NCBI GenBank assembly: GCA_914767885.1
Contig: CAJZBQ010000016.1
Coordinates: 372,001 to 436,000, forward strand
Source: Blepharisma stoltei
Lineage: Eukaryota; Ciliophora; Heterotrichea; Heterotrichida; Blepharismidae
Length of the DNA: 64,000 bases
Direction of reading: 5' to 3'
Shown: positions 44,442-55,682 of the stretch, one piece after another
Layout: the number at the start of each line of letters is the position of its first letter
How positions within the stretch are numbered: position 1 is the first letter of the stretch
Position numbers and translations under genes: made by a program
Notes under the pieces: generated by a model
Database searches by the model: none
Told to the model about the DNA's origin: nothing
What the model saw: only the letters and a program-made list of their open reading frames with translations

Positions 44442-44952
44442 ATTTAATTTTAATAGATATGGATAGTAGCTAAATATGTGCCTATTATAAGATGAAAGTT
44501 TCATAAATATAGAAATAAGTTGATTTTTTCCCTCTGTAAAATCTAATAAGTGAAATAAAAGGTGATTTTGAAAAAAATTTATATCTTAGGTATTTTCAGC
44601 TTGCTAGGATCTTGCAACGGGTAATTGGGATAAACGAACCTCATTAAACTACATAAGAAGCTAATAAAAATTTTATTACTATGATCCTAGGACGAGCGAT
44701 CATAATGATAATTTTAATAAATTCTATTTATTGTTAAAATACAAGTTTGGGTGGGCAAAAATTAATTCGATATATTAATATATTGTGAATCGGCTCCAAA
44801 AGTGAAAAATTATTCCACAAATGAAATCAAAATCCCGCATAAGAATTCCATGCTTGAATCGCTTCATATAGAATTTTTGTTCACATAAATAAATCCAACA
44901 AATTATATTTGATAAGAACCTAAACTATTCATATCTAATTTTTTAATAAAAA
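44442..44952. other. AT-rich intergenic region between divergent paralogues
   Basis: About 510 bp, stop-filled; probably a shared divergent promoter. A slightly GC-richer patch near 44605-44640 (TTGCTAGGATCTTGCAACGGG) was not identified. Confidence 0.45.
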
Positions 44953-45345
44953 ATGAGACGAAACTGCAAGAATGGAATTTATACAAGCCAGACTATAAAA
45001 TCTTGCAGATGCATAGCATGCATGAGCTTTATAAGGCTTATCCTTGATCCAAATACTTGGTATACCACAAATAAGATTCATATGAGTTTGCACAACCGGT
45101 CTCATCAATTGTGTTCAAACTCTTATAACTTGACTAAATCAATATTTGTCAAAATGCTTCATAGAGATAGAAAAAGATTAATTCCTTGGGACTTTCGTCG
45201 TTATATCAAAAATAGAAGACGTGAAAAAAGAAAAATAGTAAAATTGAAAAAGAAAAATGTTATTTGGGATATGGACGATTCTTTAGACTATTGCTCATAT
45301 GCTATGAAGAATGGGTTTATAGAAAGAGGTCAATTCAGATTATAA
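44953..45345 (+). CDS. Small basic Cys-rich protein, divergent pair member 2
   Basis: ATG at 44953, TAA ending at 45345; 130 aa. The N-terminus has YTSQTIKSCRCIACMSF, shared with the gene at 44073-44441. Then come a His/Ser-rich middle, a strongly basic helix (RRYIKNRRREKRKIVKLKKK) and an acidic end. The basic helix could bind nucleic acid. No TGA codon and no insertion seen. I recognise no known family. Confidence 0.55.
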   Translation: MRRNCKNGIYTSQTIKSCRCIACMSFIRLILDPNTWYTTNKIHMSLHNRSHQLCSNSYNLTKSIFVKMLHRDRKRLIPWDFRRYIKNRRREKRKIVKLKKKNVIWDMDDSLDYCSYAMKNGFIERGQFRL

Positions 45346-45496
45346 AGATATTAATTTCAATTTTTAATATAGATCATAACTATTTAATAATTGAGGTTAA
45401 AATCTACTAATTTTGAGATGATAAACTTTAGATATAAAGAGCGTAAAAAATGACTGGAATTAATTTTTGCAAAATGAAATCTTGATATATAAAATA

Positions 45497-45829
45497 CTGA
45501 CTGCCTCTCCTCCGTAAGCGAGCAAAGCCATTGGGAAAATCTTATTTTTGGGTAAAAAACTTACCTTTCGTGTGTTAAAAAAATTTATTTAATATAAAAA
45601 TGTCTTATGAAAAAAAATAGCTAATTCTGCTTAATTTTAAACAGCTTGAATTTTAAATCATAATTTTTTACTAATTAAATTAATTATTACTTTTCAATGT
45701 TTGCTAATTGGGATTTCATTAATTTTCAAAAAAAAAATTACTATAAATTTATAAATAATTTGTTTTAAAAAATATTTAACCCCCTCAATTAGTGAACAAA
45801 AAAGATTTCTCGCTCATGAAGGGAGTAAG
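45497..45829 (-). mobile_element. Degenerate pogo-type MITE (copy 12), intergenic
   Basis: Left end CTCTCCTCCGTAAGCGAGC, right end GCTCATGAAGGGAGTA; the internal GCTAATTCTGCTTAATTTTAAACAG block is retained. Reverse orientation. Confidence 0.75.
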
Positions 45830-45924
45830 AATTTTATAAATGAGTTCTATTTAAAGAGTCTTCATCTACCATAATTTTATATCTATTCAAAGTTAGACCT
45901 AAGTTCAACTGAATTTTAATATAG

Positions 45925-46729
45925 TAACTTAGGATGACTAGCACCATAAGGGTGCGCTTTTAGTCCATCCAAATCACAGCATGAACTGGGAATGATGACT
46001 GCTCCAGTAGATTCAATTGATTTTGATGCAAGACTGGCATTTGCACCTTTGGAAAACAACTCGTTTGTGGGTTCATAATTAAAAGCGATAATTTCTAGAT
46101 GCGCCTTTCCTAATCTCCTAGATATAAATTACTCATTCCACTGAATTGAAGGATTGTGCATTTGTGCTATTTTAATGAAGTCTTTTCTTGCGCCCTTAGA
46201 ACGCTGTGGAGAAAGCATGAGATGAGATTTCTTGGGCAGAGAATTTGCTGATAGATATGCAGTAATTAAAAATTCGGAAGTAGTTAATTCAAGTGCAGCA
46301 AAAAATAGTCCAACTTTCTTAGAAGTTGATAAAGGCTTCTCTTGTCAAGATTTCCAAGTGCTTGATTCATAATGATGTTGCTGAATTCGTGCGTGTGAGA
46401 ATCCATTTTAAGCAAACCAAAATCATTTAAGTTGAACAGAATTAATTAATCCGAACGGAATTTTTTTACCTGTAAAAATGAAAATTTCTGAGCAAACTCA
46501 GCTGATGCTAGGATCTCTGAGTAATTTATATCTAGGAGATTAGGAAAGGCGTATCTTAAAATTATCACTTTTAATTATGAACCCACAAACGAGTTGTTTT
46601 CCAAAGGTGCAAAAGCCAGTTGTGCATCAAATTCAATTGAATCTACTGGAGCAGTCATCATTCCCAGTTCATGCTGTGATTTGGATGGACTAAAAGCGTG
46701 CCCTTATGGTGCTAGTCATCCTAAGTCGC
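45925..46729. mobile_element. 805-bp foldback element with ~213-bp inverted arms
   Basis: TAACTTAGGATGACTAGCACC at the left and the inverse of TAGCGACTTAGGATGACTAGC at the right. The arms (about 45927-46139 and 46515-46729) are about 90% identical. The ~375-bp middle is open on the plus strand as MKSFLAPLERCGESMRW... for about 73 codons to a TAA near 46370, but shows no transposase motif. TA flanks suggest a TA-targeting DNA element, probably non-autonomous. Confidence 0.85.
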
Positions 46730-46937
46730 TATAATTCTATATGCTTTAATTATTTTATCTTTTAGGTACCAAAATCTTACCTTTTGAGCTTTTTGGCTAT
46801 GGGAAACAGATTCGTTAGTCATCGAAGAAGATTGGTTATGCTAAATTGTCCCAATTGATAGATTTAATAATTTGTTTAGTTTTTAAATGGTTTCACTCGC
46901 AGCTTTTAATTAATTTTACGCTTTTTATAAAATTTCG

Positions 46938-47456
46938 ATGGAATATGATATTTTGAATGAGATCCTAACCAGTACAGTTTCGTCTCTATTTGAATGGAAA
47001 AATCCTGGAATGGAAGAACAAATGAGATCAAGTCTAGCCTCATTACCCCCTCCAAACTCAAGTGACTGGGTAAAGGTAGAAGGCAATCAGAAACTTGAAA
47101 TGGCACTTAGGCGATTAAGAATCGATAGAAATACTACAAATGGAAGGGAGCTGAATAATAAAAAGCAGCACTTTAAATATGGAGTCTCAGCCTGGTATGA
47201 CTCTTGGCCATGCAGCTTCGAGCACATATTTAAAGTATATCGGCAAGGCTTTTCCAACTCAAAAATGGACAGCAATGCTAGGCAGCAAATCCATATTGTT
47301 CCGGAGCCTAGCCTAAGTCCACTCTCAGAGTTGGTGATTTATTCTCGGAGGGTGGGTTCAGAGTTGAAAAGGGGAAGCCAGCAAGGTCTGCAGAAACAAA
47401 TAGACAAATTGTGCAAATCCCTAGAGTGAAATCTGCAGCTACACCCCGAGCCTTAA
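46938..47456 (+). CDS. Unrecognised protein, 172 aa
   Basis: ATG at 46938, TAA at 47454-47456, with one TGA as Trp near the end. Moderately GC-rich codons. The N-terminal half is helical (ILNEILTSTVSSLFEW...MRSSLASL), the middle has YGVSAWYDSWPCSFEHIFKVY, and the end is basic. No family recognised. A spurious frame is possible, but base composition is more gene-like than the surrounding AT-rich DNA. Confidence 0.45.
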
Positions 47457-48099
47457 CTCTTAACCTTTAACTTTTGAAAGTCTGATAACTAACTAATCAA
47501 ATTACGGCCATAAGATTTTTCAATCTGACCATTCCCGATTATAACTGATTCTGATCTGAAATTTAAATTCTGATAAAATAAAATGTAACTGATTCTGATG
47601 TAAAATTTGAATTCTGATAAAATTTTCAAAAGAACTCATTTCCCCAAAGACTGACGAACTGTAACACATGTTCTGTGATTCCGCTTTGGCTTCAAGAGTC
47701 TTCATCAATTTCACCTGCACATCTCCATGAAACCATCTGCATTTCTCCATCTCCAAGCCGCTCCCCATCATATACTCACTTCACCATTACGGCAAAATAT
47801 GTATAAAGTCTGATAGGAATTCCATTTTTTGAGATCTTGTACGGGTAACCTTCGTTCATCCCAACAGCAAAGGCAAGGAGGAGACGCAAGAGGAAGAGCA
47901 AATACTTTGGATGTCCCCGTAGCGTCAGGGGCCGAAGGAGGAGCAAGATTATAACAGATCTCTACTTCTCTTCAGTGGAGTTATCTCAACCGAACTAGCT
48001 TGACCGGCGGCGTCGCAAAGCGGATGAACCCTTATGGATCTTTATGACTGCTTAGCCAATAGGTACAAGCCGCTCTGCAATAAAATTAAGATTAAGATT
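47457..48099. other. Intergenic region with a short tandem repeat and a GC-rich element
   Basis: Two imperfect copies of a ~46-bp unit (AACTGATTCTGAT...AATTCTGATAAAA) at about 47541-47632, then a GC-rich retroposon-like element (about 47815-48099). Confidence 0.5.
47815..48099 (+). mobile_element. GC-rich retroposon-like element
   Basis: GC-rich body ending in AAAATTAAGATTAAGATTA, the tandem tail typical of the other elements. It abuts the FAM13-like coding region. The upstream duplication was not identified. Confidence 0.6.
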
Positions 48100-48522
48100 A
48101 AAAATAATAAAACAACTGATGAACTAAATACTGAAAAAAAGAAAGTTAAAAATGAGCTCAAAGCATATGACACCACTTTTAAATCACTATTCGGTCGATT
48201 ACCTAAAAGAGAAGAAAAAGAGCCTATGAGGCCACTATATATGTATTACAAAAAGATTAAGCAAGCTATCTCTAAAAGACCAGCTGAAAAAGGCAATAAA
48301 AAATTAAATCGTGATGAAGTAGCAAGAAAATTAGAAACTTTAAGAAAGGAAAGAAGTGAGTTAAAAGCAATTCTTCATAATTTTCAATTAGAGTTTTCTC
48401 AAACAAACCAGAGAAAGATAAGATATCACAAAGATATCCTACCAGTAGAAAATGAATATAAAAGATATAAAGAAGTTAAAGCTGAGATTGCAAAATTAGA
48501 CTCAGAACTGAGCAAAGCATAA
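48100..48522 (+). CDS. FAM13-like conserved domain protein, 5' end missing
   Basis: Open into the upstream GC-rich element, ending at TAA 48520-48522. The visible ~140 residues contain ELKAYDTTFKSLFGRLPKRE followed by EKEPMRPLYMYYKKIKQAI, the signature block of the C-terminal FAM13A/B domain, and a helical EYKRYKEVKAEIAKLDSEL end. No ATG precedes the domain outside the element, so the true 5' exon was probably separated by the insertion. Function of this domain is unknown. Confidence 0.6.
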   Translation, partial: KNNKTTDELNTEKKKVKNELKAYDTTFKSLFGRLPKREEKEPMRPLYMYYKKIKQAISKRPAEKGNKKLNRDEVARKLETLRKERSELKAILHNFQLEFSQTNQRKIRYHKDILPVENEYKRYKEVKAEIAKLDSELSKA

Positions 48523-48593
48523 AATTAATATAAAGTCCTATATAAATCCCAGTGAACTATTTTGATCTTAAAAATATTCACAATTAATAAAAT

Positions 48594-49415
48594 TTATTTA
48601 TTTATTTTCTCTTTTTTTCTCTTCACAGGTCTGTCCTCTTCTTTATTTTCACACCCTTCGCATTTGCACGTATCGCTGCATTTTATACCACTCTGATAGC
48701 ACTCGCAATATTTCTTTAAACATGCACTTTTCTTACAATTGCACCCTCGATTATGTTTTCCTTTAAGTTCTGAATTCACCACAATTGAATTGATTTTTGG
48801 TTTAAATGCTGATGGATTTCTGTCAAGAACCAAATTTGCAGCTTCTTTTCTTACTGCTTCACATTCCACTCTGTTTAAACAGTCTTTACAAGCACAATCT
48901 TTGCAATACTGATTCGAAGAAAAACAGTCGCAATATAGTTTTAGGCATCGGGATTTAGAGCAATTACAAGTTACTTGTTTTGGGGCATCATAACGAGGTC
49001 TAGACTTTTTACGAGGCCGAGTTTTAGGGATATCTTGTGGAGAGGATGGGGATTCTTGGGAAATTCGCACTTGGACTGTAAGAGAACTCGCATGGAATTT
49101 GAGAGTTGTAGGAAATGACTTGAAATCAAGCTTTTGGATGTACCGGTGGGTTGAGGGTTTTGGAGGATGAGTTTCTGTCTGTAATGGAGAGTTTAACGGT
49201 CAAAGATTACGAGGAGTTAGATCTTGATGATTAGCTGGGTATGGGGAATATATTAAATTGGTAGGAGGAAGAGGAGATAGAGAAGACATACAAAATTGAG
49301 AGAAAGGAGATGGATGAGAAATAGGACGATGAGATGGCCGCTGTGGGGTTGATGCTCCTATGAATACTTCGTTTGCGATAAGTGGGTCATTATCTTCTTC
49401 CTTCTTGATTTCCAT
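48594..49415 (-). CDS. CXC/CRC-domain DNA-binding protein (LIN54/TSO1/tesmin family)
   Basis: ATG at 49415, TAA ending at 48594; 273 aa. A Pro/Ser-rich N-terminal half is followed by two Cys-rich CXC repeats: CNCSKSRCLKLYCDCFSS...CKDCACKDCLN, a short linker with the RNPSAFKPKI signature, then GCNCKKSACLKKYCECYQSG...CKCEGC. The linker motif and paired repeats are diagnostic. LIN54-type proteins bind CHR promoter elements of cell-cycle genes. One Trp before the domain is TGA. A basic tail (VKRKKEK) ends the protein. No insertion. Confidence 0.95.
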
Positions 49416-49537
49416 AGTAAGATTTTATAATGGATATAAAGTTATGTTTTTAAATTCTATAGTTAAGAGCCAGCTACGAATTTAGGAAATTACTTGTAAA
49501 TGATTTAAGTATTTTATTAATTTCTGACTTAATTACT

Positions 49538-50806
49538 TTACTTTAATAACGGCGCTACAGTTCTATATAGCTCAAGCGACCGGCTGCCTTGATCTTGATA
49601 ATGTCTTGTTAAATTTATTGTTCTTGTACTTCGATTGTACTCAGGAATATAATTCAAGTCAGCATATGAATCCCCTGCTAGGTTTGCATCAGGTGGCCCA
49701 TAGGTATATAGCATATTACTTTGGAAATGGTTTATTTCAGGATTTTCGCTTAGTAACTGATAACAGTCTTCCTTAATTTTTGGTACTCGGCGGATCTTTC
49801 TACAAATTAATCATAATAGGATCACTAGAGTAAAAAATAACGCACTTAGAGTTGGGATTATATAAGGCCATTCAAAAAGAAAAGAAAATTGTTCGTAAAT
49901 TCCATCAAAAAAACTATTATCCGTTTCATCTTTATATTTATCTTTATCTTCATGTTCTTGCTCTTCTTCATTTTCTTCAATGGGCGTGCCAGGTAACTGA
50001 TGAATTGTAAAGTTAAAGCTGCAATCATAGCTATAGCAAGTTATGCAAAAAAGAAATACACATGTTTCACTTGGGCAAATTTTTGCAAATGCTTCAAAGC
50101 CCAAGTAAATTTCCTCATTTGTCCCATTTGTTATCATTTGATAACTAACATCGGTATAATTATGATTCGGCCAATTTTCTGGATTTTTACCAATTTTAGC
50201 ATAGTCATGTATAGAAAAATAAATTGATCCTTTTCCTATTATTTTTACCAATGATACTGTTCATGGACTTGTAGAATTAATTATGCTGAAATGATTAAAA
50301 TCGTATCCAAATTTTGTTGAAATTGTTGTTTGTCATTCAGGCCAAATCTCAGCAGGCATTATTGGGGTTGATATGATAGTAAACGTATAAGATGCAGCTG
50401 AATATCCATATATTGCTATGTGATAAAAGCATGGACTCGATATAATTGTAGATGTAGATGATAAAAGCGAAGGACAATTAGCTGAAGATTTTCCATCCGA
50501 ATAAAATTCTTTCCTTTCTTCAAAGCTTTTAGCAGTAGAAGAAATATAATCATAAGCTTTCTTACTAGGAAGAATATTGTTAGAATTAATATTCACATAA
50601 AGATCAGGATCTCCCCAGCTTGGAATTATTTTTATTGTGATATTTTTATGCCCATAATGATAAGGTATACGATAATATCGATATTGATTCGAATCGACAT
50701 TATCTTTGAAAGTTATATTTTCTTGTAATAATATCTCATTAGGACCTTCTTGTTCTTGACCTTTAGCAAATACTGAAAGCAAACAAAAAAGTAACAATGA
50801 CTTCAT
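49538..50806 (-). CDS. Type I membrane protein with PPC-like ectodomain repeats
   Basis: ATG at 50806, TAA at 49540-49538; 422 aa. Signal peptide (MKSLLLFCLLSVFAKG), then an ectodomain with a YRYYRIPYHYGHKNITIKI...GDPDLYVNI block typical of PPC-like beta-sandwich domains, and a second related block (GKGSIYFSIHDYAKIG). N-glycosylation sites are frequent. An acidic stalk (EENEEEQEHEDKDK) precedes one membrane helix (YIIPTLSALFFTLVILLWLI, Trp by TGA) and a ~75-residue cytoplasmic tail with Tyr-rich motifs. Ligand unknown. No insertion. Confidence 0.75.
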
Positions 50807-51442
50807 CCTACTTTATATGTTTATAGAAATGGATTAGAAATAAATAGATATAAAGAAATAATAAGGATTTTATTATATAATTAATAATCTTTTAAATGGA
50901 TAATTGAAATGCCCAAAAGATTATAATGCTTTTTTACCTATTAATTTAATCTTGCATATTGCAAGCTACTCTTTGGTCACAAAGATCTCCAACTGCGTTT
51001 GAGGAGCTGATAAAATGATGAATTTCAATATATAGAAACGATTTTTCTTCTATCTATTATTTGATTTGCCATAAAGCTTTATAAACTTATCATCTACTAT
51101 AAATGGATGCTAATAATGCAAGGCACTATGAAGTACTTTAATTGAACAAACAAAACCTATTTTATCAATAAAAACCCTTTTTAAATCCGCTATTTCTTTT
51201 TTCATCTGACCATTTTTCAATTAATTCGGAATTATTAACTAATTCATTTGTAAGTTTAGTTACAGCAATAGAAATCATCATAAAAAGCTTGAAATTAAAT
51301 AAAGTTAGCAAATTTTCAATAAATAAGAGCTTTGCTTAATATTAATTGTGCTTGGTAAATAAGCTGTAAAGTATTTATTTAGCACGAATTAATGTCTTCT
51401 GATCATTTTATAAAATAAAAGTTATTAGACAGCAGCTTTTAA
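50807..51442. other. AT-rich intergenic region, nothing recognised
   Basis: About 640 bp, stop-filled, without recognisable element ends. Confidence 0.5.
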
Positions 51443-51961
51443 ATGATAAATGTATATATCAACCAGCCAAAGAAAAACTGTAATGAAAAGAGCTCAAAAA
51501 CTTCAATATCTGCTAAATCCTCAATCAAGAAATATTTTCTTAAAAAGAACTATTATAGGTCAAAGTGGAAGCATCATCGATTTATTTACCATAATCATTC
51601 AGCTCATAATCCATGAGAGATTAATGAAAAAAGCTATAAATTCGATGAACGCTCATCCTTGATATTAGAATTTTACTATAGTATTAGAGATAGAAATTTT
51701 AAATTCGATGAAATTTTAGCTAGTTTTTATCGTCAATGTGAAGAGTGCATTCGGACTCATGGAAAGTTAGCAAAAATTCTCTATGATTATGAAACAAAAC
51801 TAACTTTTAATTCATATTATAAGGAAAATAAAAGATTCGACAAAGAAGAAGGAAAAAAGATTTTTCAAAAAAATAAAAGAGAATATATTCCGATGAAAAA
51901 TATGAAATTTTTAGAACTAATTAGTGGAATTTACAAGAGTTTTAGTAATGAGATGCTTTAA
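51443..51961 (+). CDS. Unrecognised basic protein, 172 aa
   Basis: ATG at 51443, TAA at 51959-51961, one TGA as Trp (AHNPWEIN). Contains a basic LKKNYYRSKWKHHRF segment, then LEFYYSIRDRNFKFDEILASF...CEEC, and a Lys-rich C-terminus. Weakly reminiscent of the KKEYLRCK family (basic motif followed by an FYY...F block with Cys), but the match is too weak to assert homology. AT-rich codons. Confidence 0.45.
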
Positions 51962-52534
51962 TTTTATATTTACTTTAAATTTAATATTGAAATGCATGGA
52001 TAAAAGATATTTTGTAAGATTATATTAAATAGTTGTAAAGAGATGGCATAGTTTGTTATATTATTTTAATTTTACAATTTTTTATTAAAAAATTAAGGGA
52101 AATTATCAAAAATGTTGGATTCAAGTTTTAAAATTCTCAATTTACAAATCCTTTCAACGATCAAAAATGGCAGCCTTGAAAAATTAGAGTCGCAGGTTGC
52201 AGATGGTAACGTATTACATTGACTTGAAAAAAAATTATGATTCAACAAGGACTTAATATCATTTCAGCTTACCTGATTTCAATTTAGAGTTTTCATTCAT
52301 TATAAAGAGTTTATTGAATAATATAAGAAAATTGAAATATTTTGATTATTGAGCTTTGCTTTATTCAATATAGTATTTTTTCCTTCAAATTAATGCCAAA
52401 TCTACAGAAAATACAAATTAGATAAGCTATAAAATTATTTCCATTTCCTTTGTAGAAGATGTATCTGTTCTCATTTGATACTCCATATCTAAGGATAAAT
52501 TGACAAACCATATTTTTACTTATTATTTGTCTAT
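51962..52534. other. AT-rich intergenic region, nothing recognised
   Basis: About 570 bp without recognisable coding or element ends. Confidence 0.5.
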
Positions 52535-53896
52535 TTAGATACCCTTTTCACCAGATATCATAAGAATGGACTTACTGCTATCTTCAGTCTCACAAATACT
52601 GTTATTATCTTGAGGATTAATAACATCGTCAGCAGAGCAGTCTCTCTTACACAAGCAGCAAGTCTATATAGTCATTACTTTGCTAATAAGAAACCACTCT
52701 TCGATACACGTTGTATGAAAAACATGGCCACAAAAAAGCATTCTTACCATAGAATTCTTTTGGAATTGCTCAAAGCAAATCGCACAATTCACGGTCGGAG
52801 TTTGTAACGAATTTATATTTGAAAATTGGATTGCTGGGTAATTTTTATTTATAAAGGAAGCTGCAAGCCCTGGGGACCCTTCTTGCTCGAGTAAAGTAGC
52901 GTGAAAAAGCCAGCACTTCTTCCATTTGCAAAATAAAGTAACAGCAATAACAAAAGCGATGAACCCTGCTACTACACTTATGCTTCATCAAAGAACAGAT
53001 TCAGTATTCTCTGAGGAACTGGATTCTCTATACCTGATATAAAGACTCAATGGGTCTGGGCTCATTTTGTTATATAAAAGAAAATACAAACGGTCTTTGA
53101 TATTTGAAACATCGATATTAATGGACGCTGAATTATCTGAACCTTGGAGAATAATGGATAAATAATAACTATAAAGAGATGGCAGGCTTGAGGGACTAAG
53201 TAAAAATTACGTATTTCCATCATAATTCAGCAGCAAAATTCCAGACAATCCTTCCCATTCCATTTCAAGTTGGATTTCGTCTGAACTAATGGAATTGATA
53301 TTAATATAGCCATAGCGGTATCCATATGCATGAGCATTAAGTACAGATTCCGACTCCTTAAGCTCGATTGCAGGAATCATACAATTTTTACCTATGAAAT
53401 TACTATAGCAAGCACACTTGTTCAAAGAAACACAATTTCCTTTGCCACTGCAGTCATTTGGGCACAAAATTCTATCTTTGGCATCTAAGCCTATTTGGTA
53501 GCTCATTGGGCCAGATTCAAAATGTTCATTCCCAACTCCAACATATATACTTGATCAATCTGAAATATCGGAGCTTAGCAATATAATTGAGTGATAAGTT
53601 GAATCACTGTAATGATCCTCCAAATCAACAAAGTCTGCAATAACTGATGAATGATTGCTTAAAAACAATGGCTTTTGTTGGGATAGTGCCAGAATTGGTC
53701 TCGCGTTTGCTTGGTTTGGCTTTATTCGAAGTCATACTCTTATGTACGTTTTAAAAGAGTAGCTTGCTGATATTTTATAGTAGCTCCATTGATTCATACT
53801 GGTAGTTTCTATTGCATCCCCAGGGCTTAAACTAAAAACTTCTTGATTCCCATAGGATACAATTGCTAGGCACAAAACAGTTAACACGATCATCAT
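52535..53896 (-). CDS. Transmembrane RING-H2 E3 ligase with EGF-like ectodomain
   Basis: ATG at 53896, TAA at 52537-52535; 443 aa after two 15-nt introns (53196-53210 and 52664-52678). Signal peptide (MMIVLTVLCLAIVSYG), a beta-rich ectodomain, an EGF-like Cys cluster (CPNDCSGKGNCVSLNKCAC...GKNC), a second beta-rich region, one membrane helix (ISVVAGFIAFVIAVTLFC), then a cytoplasmic RING-H2: CAICFEQF...CGHVFHTTCIEEWF...CCLCKRD. Several Trp codons are TGA. This is the receptor-like E3 layout (goliath-like in order, though with EGF in place of a clear PA domain). Membrane ubiquitination role inferred. Confidence 0.85.
52664..52678 (-). other. 15-nt intron inside the RING domain
   Basis: Minus-strand GTAATGACTATATAG; splicing joins EWFLISK to TCCLCKRD and completes the RING-H2 ligands. 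Confidence 0.9.
53196..53210 (-). other. 15-nt intron
   Basis: Minus-strand GTAATTTTTACTTAG; splicing joins LLNYDGN to TPSSLPSLYSY and removes an in-frame TAA. Confidence 0.9.
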
Positions 53897-54503
53897 TTCA
53901 AAAATGAGATTTATTATTCTGTTTCATAAATATTATGGTTTTAAATTAGCTACTTATCCAGTATATCAAGTGATCTATCTTTTAGGGTTCTGGCTTGAGA
54001 AGTATACCTTTACTATCGTAAATATTAGGAAGACCATTCTAAATCTGTGATTGTGCAATAAAGAGAAGTAGGATGCTAAAACAACAAATAGCTCTACTAA
54101 GTCAAAAATCTTGTTTAAATTACGATTTAAGAAATTTTGCTTTTAAAGGAAAGTATAAGTACAAGGGCTTACAGAAATATAAATTTGCTTATCAAGGTGA
54201 TCAGATTGCCATTTTAAATTCGCCAGCTCAGTAATGAAACAGAATGGAAAAATTTTAATTTCGTCTGAAATATGGAGAGTTTTTTCAAATAAACTGAAAC
54301 TAGATACTTATCTTTAAACATTCATTTGGGCATCCTCATCATTCAAAATAATTTTCAATATAATTCAACTCATCTATTAATCAATAATCCTTGCTAAAAC
54401 CCAGAGTTTAGGTTTTCTAAATTAGCCTTAAAAAATGACCAATAATTTTTCAAGAATAAATCAATCACATAAATCATATTTTTTTATAATAACTCATTTA
54501 AAA
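53897..54503. other. AT-rich intergenic region, nothing recognised
   Basis: About 600 bp; no convincing coding or element ends. Confidence 0.5.
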
Positions 54504-55682
54504 TTAACATTTAGCTTGTTCCATAAAACGGCTTTCAAAATTATCAAATGCAATGATAATTGCTGTGAGATTATCTCCGCTCCTTCTTCTCATACTTTGC
54601 GTAACAATTCCTTCAACTGCATTCCTACAGAAATTTGGTGATAATTCATCACTATTAAAATTGCTGTTTCATGCAGTTGATACGACTTCTTGAGTATTCA
54701 TCACGTCGAAAATTCCATCACAGCCTAGAACCATAAAATCGTGATCCTTTTTTATTTTAAATGACTTTATTTCTGGCTTAGCAATAATCACATTTGGGTT
54801 GCCCCCGAATTCTGAGTCTTTAGCATCAAGGTCGCCAATGGTTCTGCTGACTGAAAGTCCACCTGGAGAGACTCTATAAACTATATTGGGAGAATTTTTA
54901 TGATAGTAAATTTTACCTCCCTCTTTTTGGACTCTAACTTGCTCTTCAGGGTCTGAAGGCTTATGGTCTTTTGTAATAGTAATAGCTTGCTGACCTCCAC
55001 AGCCACTCATAATGGCTCTAGAGTCCCCAACATTAGCTACGTAGCATGTATCTCCTATAACTAAACTAATGAGAGCACAAGACCCAGATTTTTCTCCAGT
55101 TTGTTTGGCCAGCTTCAAAAAATCAGTTTCAGCTTGTTCAAAACCTCTTAATATCGCTTGCTTTGGGCAATCAGGGAATAATGGATCATTTATAATATAT
55201 TGATGCAAATTCTCTCTTAAGAAATTAGAACAAGTTTTGCCACCATGTCCATCATAAAGACCAAAAAATGAGCAATCTGGCCAGTCTTTTTTAGCTTGAA
55301 GCTGCGGCTTTTTAATTCTCAGTATAATAATCGCTTTGTCTTCGTTATATTGCCGAGTCAGACCTTGGTTGGTATTAGCAGCATAAGCTTTAACTTTACC
55401 ACAGGAAGAACTGGAAATCGCTGAAGGCTGTAGTTGTGGCAAAAGACGGTCTGTAAGTGGAAGTTGGGGATATGTCTGCGAAACTTCTATATTTCTAGGA
55501 CTATTATGCTTAAGTTCTGGTAGGGTATTAAGGCTTGGGACTGAGTTTGATGAGACAGAAATTTTGCCATGCTGACTCTTTCTTGCAAATCTGGGCGTTG
55601 GAGTTTCTGAGCCTCGAGGACTTCTAATACTTGGTAAAGAATCAGAGGAAGGCGCTTTTAAGCTTTTGAGAAATGCTGACAT
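54504..55682 (-). CDS. PP2C-family protein phosphatase
   Basis: ATG at 55682, TAA at 54506-54504; 392 aa, uninterrupted. A Ser/Pro-rich N-terminal ~100 residues precedes the catalytic domain: GLYDGHGGKTCSNF (metal-binding Asp), GDTCYVANVGDSRAIM, ITKDHKPSDPEEQVRV, VSRTIGD, LGCDGIFDVM, and RRSGDNLTAIIIAF. A Trp after VVSTA is TGA. PP2C enzymes are Mn/Mg-dependent Ser/Thr phosphatases; substrate unknown. Confidence 0.95.

Larger units (their letters stand above)
45346..46937. other. Intergenic region with a MITE and an 805-bp foldback
   Basis: Holds a degenerate MITE (45497-45829) and a large terminal-inverted-repeat element (45925-46729); otherwise AT-rich with nothing recognised. Confidence 0.6.

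Noticed and set aside
45925-46729. Transposase gene in the middle of the 805-bp foldback
   Set aside because: The ~73-codon frame has no DDE or DNA-binding motif that I can see.
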